DNA from: Corallium rubrum
Lineage: Eukaryota > Cnidaria > Anthozoa > Scleralcyonacea > Coralliidae
NCBI GenBank assembly: GCA_964035015.1
Contig: OZ036006.1
Location: 7,402,216-7,466,215 of the forward strand
Reading direction: 5' to 3'
DNA length: 64,000 nt
Below are positions 58,330 through 64,000 of the stretch, piece after piece. The position numbers were made by a program, and so were the translations under genes. The notes under the pieces are model-generated. The model was not told where the DNA came from. It did not search any database and was given only the letters and a program-made list of their open reading frames with translations. The stretch's first letter is position 1. Every line of letters starts with the position of its first letter.

Positions 58330-59330
58330 ATAAAAGATGGTAAACAGTATCCAGCTCTTTACAACACAGACACAGAGCACAGAGGTAAGATTAGGGTAGA
58401 AGTCAAATTTTGCAAACAGAAGCGTTTAGATAGAGTATTATTAGTATTAACAGTACAAAGTTTGCAAATTCTATTCTGCTACAGCATAGTAAACAAGTTA
58501 TTATTAAGTTCTATAAGATAGGTAGACTATTCTGCATGTACTGAAGAGCTGCTTAACTCTCGATAGATTTGCAAAACCATTTGGTTGGCGCTATTGGATG
58601 AACACCTAGTTTAAAAACATCAGCACTAATGTTTGGTTTTCGTATAGTTCATTCAAAAAAAATTGTGTTAATATAAATTGTCTTCCAAGATTAATGATTT
58701 CACAAATTACTACTTGGAAGTCATGATGCGCCAGCACAGAAATGGTCCTGTAGTATCCAGTGAACTGGTAAGGCAGCAACGCTAACCTTTCCAATTTTAT
58801 CACTTCAGTTCGCTGCGATCTTTCCAAGTTGATTGTATTTTGCTTGTGTTGCGATTAATATGAGGTAAGCGTACTTATAATAATGTCGTCAACAGCAGTT
58901 CTCAGCAGGCGCTAACCAGTTGAAACCGGAAAGATTTGCATAGGTATGTTTACAATTAGGAAATGAAACTAATTCAAGAATTACTTCAGTTTATTTCAAT
59001 CAATTCATTAATTAACAAAAATACTTCCAAATTTCAAGATCTTCCAAAGTACGTTAAATAGATCTCTTGGAGAAAGTTAGAACAGAATTTTAAATAAGAT
59101 TATATTGAACAAAGAGATTTAATACCTAAAGTACTTCCGTTTGCTGTAAAAAAATTAATTTTGAAATACAAGAAGTCGTGCGAGTTTACATTAGTTGCTT
59201 TGAAGACAGAAACATAATACTTGGTTCTGGAAATGATAACTTCACAAAGCGATGAAATCATGAAAATATTTTATTTTAAATTTTAATAGTCAACACATCC
59301 AGCAGTGACGCACGCTACATGCTCTCGTCA
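58330..59330. other. No gene recognised
   Basis: AT-rich. A minus ORF of 73 codons at 58606-58827 has no recognisable motif and is not called. Confidence 0.45.
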
Positions 59331-59336
59331 TGATAT

Positions 59337-59832
59337 TAGAGAGCTTAAGCACAGAATAAACATATTAGGCGTTTTTGAGACACGGACGGTGACCGGAAGA
59401 ATAGGAATACAATAGAACTACTGAATTGAACCGTGTATTCTTTGAAAAGATTTTTTTACCCAAAACAAAGGTTATGAATAATCACATATCTAAACTGTTA
59501 GAATCTTTATATAATCTTTATATAAAAAAACAGATTCTTTATTATATATTGTAATGTAATGAAATTATCCCCCTTAAAATACAAGTTTTCTACTTTAAAA
59601 GCATGTCTCATTGTAGTAAAACAAAACAACGATGACAGGCTTCAACATTCTAGAAGTTCCCATCGTCTCAAGAACGTGAAAATGCTCTCAATGATGACGT
59701 CTTGTGTAGGACGACGACGGCGTTCTCTTTGCTCTTGGAATTTTAAATTGCTCATTATCATTGTTTTGAATGAAAAATGCTATTGAATTCAGTCGCCGTC
59801 CGTGGCTCTAAAACGACGTCTGTTGCTTAAGC
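59337..59832. mobile_element. MITE, copy 1 (AGAGAGCTTAAGCA ends)
   Basis: It is the inverted counterpart of 63504-63959. Ends: GGCGTTTT.GAG.CACGGACGG and complement, preceded by AGAGAGCTTAAGCA. The ends of this copy run into the 59833 palindrome (TGCTTAAGCCGAGG). The internal ORF (59559-59786) is not conserved as protein between copies. Confidence 0.75.
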
Positions 59833-60522
59833 CGAGGGTAAATTACTCGAAAAATCTTCGTACACTTCCCACATATAAAAAATCCAAAATCCCAAAATTT
59901 GCGAAAAAAATCCGGAAAAATCTCAAAATCTCTGCAAAACTCGAAAGATATTCCTCAAAATCCCAAAAAATCGAAAAATAATCCTGAAAAAATCCAAAAA
60001 TCCCAGAAAATTTGGCAAAAGAATCCCAAAATCCCAAGAAAAATTGCAGGGATTTTTTAATCCGAAAAACTTCGTACGCTTTTTTCAGAGTAATTTACCC
60101 CTCGGCAATTTCTAGAAGCAACCGCGAAACCAAGTCTATATAGTTTCAAGGCCAGCCTCATGTAAACAAAACCAAAATTGTATTTGTCTTTTTCATGCTT
60201 TGTAACAATGCCCGCCCCCCGCCAATAACTAAATAGATAGCTTAAGCCGAGGGGTAAATTACTCTGAAAAAAGCGTACGAAGTTTTTCGGATTAAAAAAT
60301 CCCTGCAATTTTTCTTGGGATTTTGGGATTCTTTTGCCAAATTTTCTGGGATTTTTGGATTTTTTCAGGATTATTTTTCGATTTTTTGGGATTTTGAGGA
60401 ATATCTTTCGAGTTTAGCAGAGATTTTGAGATTTTTCCGGATTTTTTTCGCAAATTTTGGGATTTTGGATTTTTTATACGTGGGAAGTGTACGAAGATTT
60501 TTCGAGTAATTTACCCCTCGGA
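59833..60522. repeat. 690-bp near-perfect palindrome
   Basis: Arms of about 265 bases (59833-60101 and 60252-60522) are almost identical in inverted orientation and are made of AAAATCCCAAAA-type AT-rich sequence. The 150-base centre is unique. Both arms begin CCGAGGGTAAATTACTC. Confidence 0.85.
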
Positions 60523-60884
60523 AATTGCCTTACAGCTCGTGACTATACCAGAGAATCATTATTTTAGAGTCATTAAACAAGCTTAAACATGAAATACGGC
60601 AGTTCATAATTTACCGTGCCGTCGTAGATCTTAGTCCCTAATAAAGGATTTATGAGAGGCAAAACCTCATGAATAACAAAGAAACCGACTTAATCATAAA
60701 AGCGTGCAGGAAAACATAATATATTTGACTGGTGCAGAATTAACTGACATGTTCCCTTGGCTTTTAAAGCCATACTATAGTTATATCTTTGATTATATAT
60801 TTTGCACGTTCCATTTTTTGGCATATGTTCATTTGTTTCTATATTTCTTAACACACACATTAACTAGTTTCTACTACACATAAA

Positions 60885-60896
<12 letters not shown>

Positions 60897-60935
<39 letters not shown>

Positions 60936-60952
60936 GCTGGTAACAATATTCT
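60897..60952. repeat. (TA)n microsatellite
   Basis: About 26 TA units. Confidence 0.95.
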
Positions 60953-61079
60953 TGCATTCTTTAGCTTCTACATTTTTCTTCTGTTGCTATTCGAGTTGTT
61001 TAGATATTAAACCATATTTATATAATGTTCAGTATCTTGTAAAATAGTAAAAAATTAATCTGGTCTTGTCCAGTTTTCT

Positions 61080-61500
61080 TGTGTCCTATTCGATCCTGCT
61101 ATGTCCATTCCATCCTGCTATGTCCTATCCCATCCTGCTTTGTCCTATTCCATCCTGATATGTCCTATCCCATCCTGCTTTGTCCTATTCCATCCTGCTA
61201 TGTCTTACTCCATCCTGCTTTGTCCTATTCCATCCTGCTATGTCCTACTCCATTCTGTTTTGTCCTACTTCATTCTGTTTTGTCCTATTCCATCCTGCTA
61301 TGTCCTATTCCATCCTGCTATGTCCTACTCCATCCTGCTATGTCCTATTCCATCCTGTCATGTCCTGTTGATCCTGTCATGTCGATCCTGCTATGTCCTG
61401 TTTGGTCCTGCTATGTCCTGTCTGATCCTGCCGTGTCCTGTTAGATCCTGTCATGTCCTTTTGATCTTGTCACGTCCAATCCGATCCTGCCGTGTCTTGT
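61080..61500 (+). repeat. 20-bp minisatellite, TGTCCTATTCCATCCTGCTA type
   Basis: About 20 units with many substitutions, becoming shorter (TGTCCTGTTGATCCTGTCA) toward the 31-bp satellite that follows. Similar units reappear at 62593-62640 on the far side of the satellite, so the 31-bp array sits inside the older one. Confidence 0.9.
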
Positions 61501-61504
61501 TCAA

Positions 61505-62588
61505 TCCTGCCACGACCTATCTGGTCATACCATATTCTGTTCATGTTTTATCCGGTCATACCATATTCTGTTCATGTTTTATCTGGTCATACCATATTCT
61601 GTTCATGTTTTATCCGGTCATACCATATTCTGTTCATGTTTTATCCGGTCATACCATATTCTGTTCATGTTTTATCCGGTCATACCATATTCTGTTCATG
61701 TTTTATCTGGTCATACCATATTCTGTTCATGTTTTATCCGGTCATACCATATTCTGTTCATGTTTTATCCGGTCATACCATATTCTGTTCATGTTTTATC
61801 TGGTCATACCATATTCTGTTCATGTTTTATCCGGTCATACCATATTCTGTTCATGTTTTATCTGGTCATACCATATTCTGTTCATGTTTTATCTGGTCAT
61901 ACCATATTCTGTTCATGTTTTATCTGGTCATACCATATTCTGTTCATGTTTTATCTGGTCATACCATATTCTGTTCATGTTTTATCCGGTCATACCATAT
62001 TCTGTTCATGTTTTATCTGGTCATATCATATTCTGTTCATGTTTTATCCGGTCATACCATATTCTGTTCATGTTTTATCTGGTCATACCATATTCTGTTC
62101 ATGTTTTATCTGGTCATACCATATTCTGTTCATGTTTTATCTGGTCATACCATATTTTGTTCATGTTTTATCTGGTCATACCATATTCTGTTCATGTTTT
62201 ATCCGGTCATACCATATTCTGTTCATGTTTTATCTGGTCATACCATATTCTGTTCATGTTTTATCCGGTCATACCATATTCTGTTCATGTTTTATCTGGT
62301 CATACCATATTCTGTTCATGTTTTATCTGGTCATACCATATTCTGTTCATGTTTTATCTGGTCATACCATATTCTGTTCATGTTTTATCTGGTCATACCA
62401 TATTTTGTTCATGTTTTATCTGGTCATACCATATTCTGTTCATGTTTTATCCGGTCATACCATATTCTGTTCATGTTTTATCCGGTCATACCATATTCTG
62501 TTCATGTTTTATCTGGTCATACCATATTCTGTTCATGTTTTATCTGGTCATACCATATTCTGTTCATGTTTTATCTGGTCATACCATG
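61505..62588 (+). repeat. 31-bp satellite, about 35 units
   Basis: The unit is TGGTCATACCATATTCTGTT plus CATGTTTTATC, with a C/T variant at the first base. As 31 is not a multiple of three, the unit is read in all frames in turn, and the absence of stop codons produces ORFs of up to 558 codons that have no biological support. Confidence 0.97.
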
Positions 62589-62884
62589 TTGTGCGATCCT
62601 GCCATGTCCCAGTCCTGCCATGTCCTGTTTGATCCTGTGTTGTCTTTTCCTCTGCAGTCTGGGAGCTATACGATAGAGATCTACGGTGCTGGGCGGCGTT
62701 CAATTCTATGTGCAAAACTTTCACGACAGATTGGACACTTCGTTCTTAAAAAAAGATCAATAATTCTTTTAATTTAGCATATAAGTATAAGATTACAAAA
62801 ATGAAATGCTAACAACGATTACAGTTATAATTCACATCAACCACTGTCCTCACAATGAAGTATACATTAATATAAAAACAATTC

Positions 62885-62971
62885 TTACATGCCGTTACGA
62901 AGCATCATGGCAGCACAGTCTTTATGAACCTTATGCGAACAAGGAAGAATCTGGCAGCCCGTGAAGGCATC
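62885..62971 (-). CDS. Last exon of a third family member: half RING finger
   Basis: The acceptor TTTCTTCTTTAG ends at 62972. The phase-0 exon is 29 codons including the stop and encodes DAFTGCQILPCSHKVHKDCA followed by AMMLRNGM. The C-x-H-x2-H-x2-C spacing in LPCSHKVHKDC fits the middle of a RING finger such as that of PIRH2, but the protein ends before the last cysteine pair. The coding end and the 3' flank (62770-62885) match copy B (51870-51985). The upstream exons would lie beyond 63000, where I see only repeats up to the window edge. Confidence 0.6.
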   Translation of the reverse strand, partial: DAFTGCQILPCSHKVHKDCAAMMLRNGM

Positions 62972-63179
62972 CTAAAGAAGAAACACACAATGTTTAGAAA
63001 GATAAATTCTCAAACTCATTAATAATTCATGAATTATCGTACCCAATCCATGAACGTATACCACATCACATGCATGAGTTTTGATACTCAATGAAAACCT
63101 GTAGGAAACTTCCTAGTGAACTGGATCACATTTCTTAATCTGCATATTGAAATCAACGAAGAAAACATCGCAAACCGCG

Positions 63180-63345
63180 ATGCGAATACTCGTTTGAGAA
63201 GCAAGATAAAATACTCGTTTATCGTGTTTCATCAGGGGACTCCAAACACTCAAAAACAATAAAAACCTCGGGGCTACGCCTTTCATGTTTTCTCGTGTTT
63301 GGAACCCCTGATGAAACACTCAAACTCGTGTTTGATCTATTTAAT
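63180..63345. mobile_element. Small foldback MITE
   Basis: GTGTTTCATCAGGGG.CTCCAA on one side and GGAACCCCTGATGAAACAC on the other. The outer parts share AATACTCGTTT/AAACTCGTGTTT. Confidence 0.6.
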
Positions 63346-63503
63346 ACAAGAAATATAGAAACTCTGCTTATAAGGATTAGACAATATTTATGACAAGTTT
63401 CTTATCTGGAAGTGCGGTCAATCAAACTTAATGTGAGCGGTTAAAGTAACTATGGTGTCAGGCAAGATTTTGACTGGATGTTTCCTCATTTTGGTCAGAC
63501 ATT

Positions 63504-63959
63504 AGAGAGCTTAAGCATACAGGCGTTTTAGAGCCACGGACGGCGATTGAATTCAATAGCATTTTTCATTCAAAACAATGATAATGAGCAATTTAAAATT
63601 CCAAGAGCAAAGTGAACCCCGTCGTCGTTCTACACAAGACGTCATTGAGAGCATTTTCACGTTCTTGAGACAACGGAAACTTCTAGAACGTTGAGGCCTG
63701 TCATCGTTGTTTTACTACAATAGACATGCTTTTAAAGTAGAAAACTTTAAAAAAGGGGGATAATTTCATCACATTACAATATAATTAAAATAAAATAAAG
63801 GATCTGTATTTTTATATAAAGATGAAATTTAAGCTTATGACCTTTGTTTTGGGTAAAAAAGTCTTTTCAAAGAATACGCGATTCAGCATTGTATTCCTGT
63901 TTTTCCGGTCACCGTCCGTGTCTCAAAAACGCCTAATACAGTATGCTTAAGCTCTCTGT
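63504..63959. mobile_element. MITE, copy 2 (AGAGAGCTTAAGCA ends)
   Basis: About 455 bp. Ends AGAGAGCTTAAGCAT and ATGCTTAAGCTCTCT, then GGCGTTTTAGAGCCACGGAC on the left and its counterpart on the right. Inverted relative to copy 1 at 59337. Confidence 0.8.
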
Positions 63960-64000
63960 TGTCCGTTGACCGCGGCCGTATTTTCAAGCCCTTTAGCAGG

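Noticed and set aside
59843..60509. Two identical 64-codon ORFs
   Set aside because: They are the two arms of a palindrome, and the peptide is low complexity.
61079..62777. ORFs of up to 558 codons with a repeated SYHILFMFY-type peptide
   Set aside because: The 31-bp unit lacks stop codons in any frame; there are no start context, splice or domain signals. A possible acceptor at 62657 (TTTTCCTCTGCAG) is not enough to call an exon.

Overview
The window is nuclear DNA from an animal, most likely a marine invertebrate and possibly an anthozoan cnidarian. The clues are AT-rich sequence with GT-AG introns, a death-effector-domain (DED) gene family, piggyBac, Helitron, Penelope-like and non-LTR elements, tRNA- and 5S-derived SINEs, dense foldback elements and hammerhead-like satellites. 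The species assignment is inference. There are no bacterial genes, operons or rRNA genes, and no CRISPR array.

Only one host gene family is well supported. Copy A lies on the minus strand between about 8.5 kb and the left edge. Exons at 7236-7018, 6213-4002, 3662-3412, 2753-2401, 1638-1546 and 125-1 join with matching intron phases and no stop codon. The protein has an unrecognised N-terminal region, a run of about eight 23-residue repeats, a coiled coil, a DED with an RxDL motif, a CHY-type zinc finger and more coiled coil. Copy B (plus strand, exons 36674-37770, 38104-38354, 49338-49687, 51628-51927) is a shortened inverted paralog. A last exon of a third copy, holding half a RING finger, is at 62971-62885 minus. 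A further 5' exon copy is at 52758-52894.

The third intron of copy B has grown from 0.66 kb (copy A) to 11 kb. An 8.9-kb Helitron (38562-47487) carries an intact RPA-like gene and a frameshifted C76-protease/Rep/PIF1-helicase gene. A 1.1-kb hAT-type MITE (47982-49112) is also present. Both are inserted in a 137-bp satellite whose units carry the core of a type I hammerhead ribozyme. The same satellite sits in copy A's intron in the gene-sense orientation, and recurs at 11.5, 13.8 and 19.7 kb.

The rest is mobile-element and repeat DNA. 9-14 kb: SINEs, MITEs and TA-flanked perfect palindromes. 14.5-22.5 kb: a duplicated segment broken by a 1.4-kb foldback, a broken SLC22-like transporter fragment and a 2-kb CAGGGGCGGAT element. 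24-36 kb: a tandemly duplicated SINE, nested TIR elements, a Penelope-like fragment split by a defective piggyBac (29631-31167), minisatellites and a LINE 3' end. 52-64 kb: 5S-derived SINEs, large palindromes, a (TTTG)n tract and a 31-bp satellite of about 35 units.
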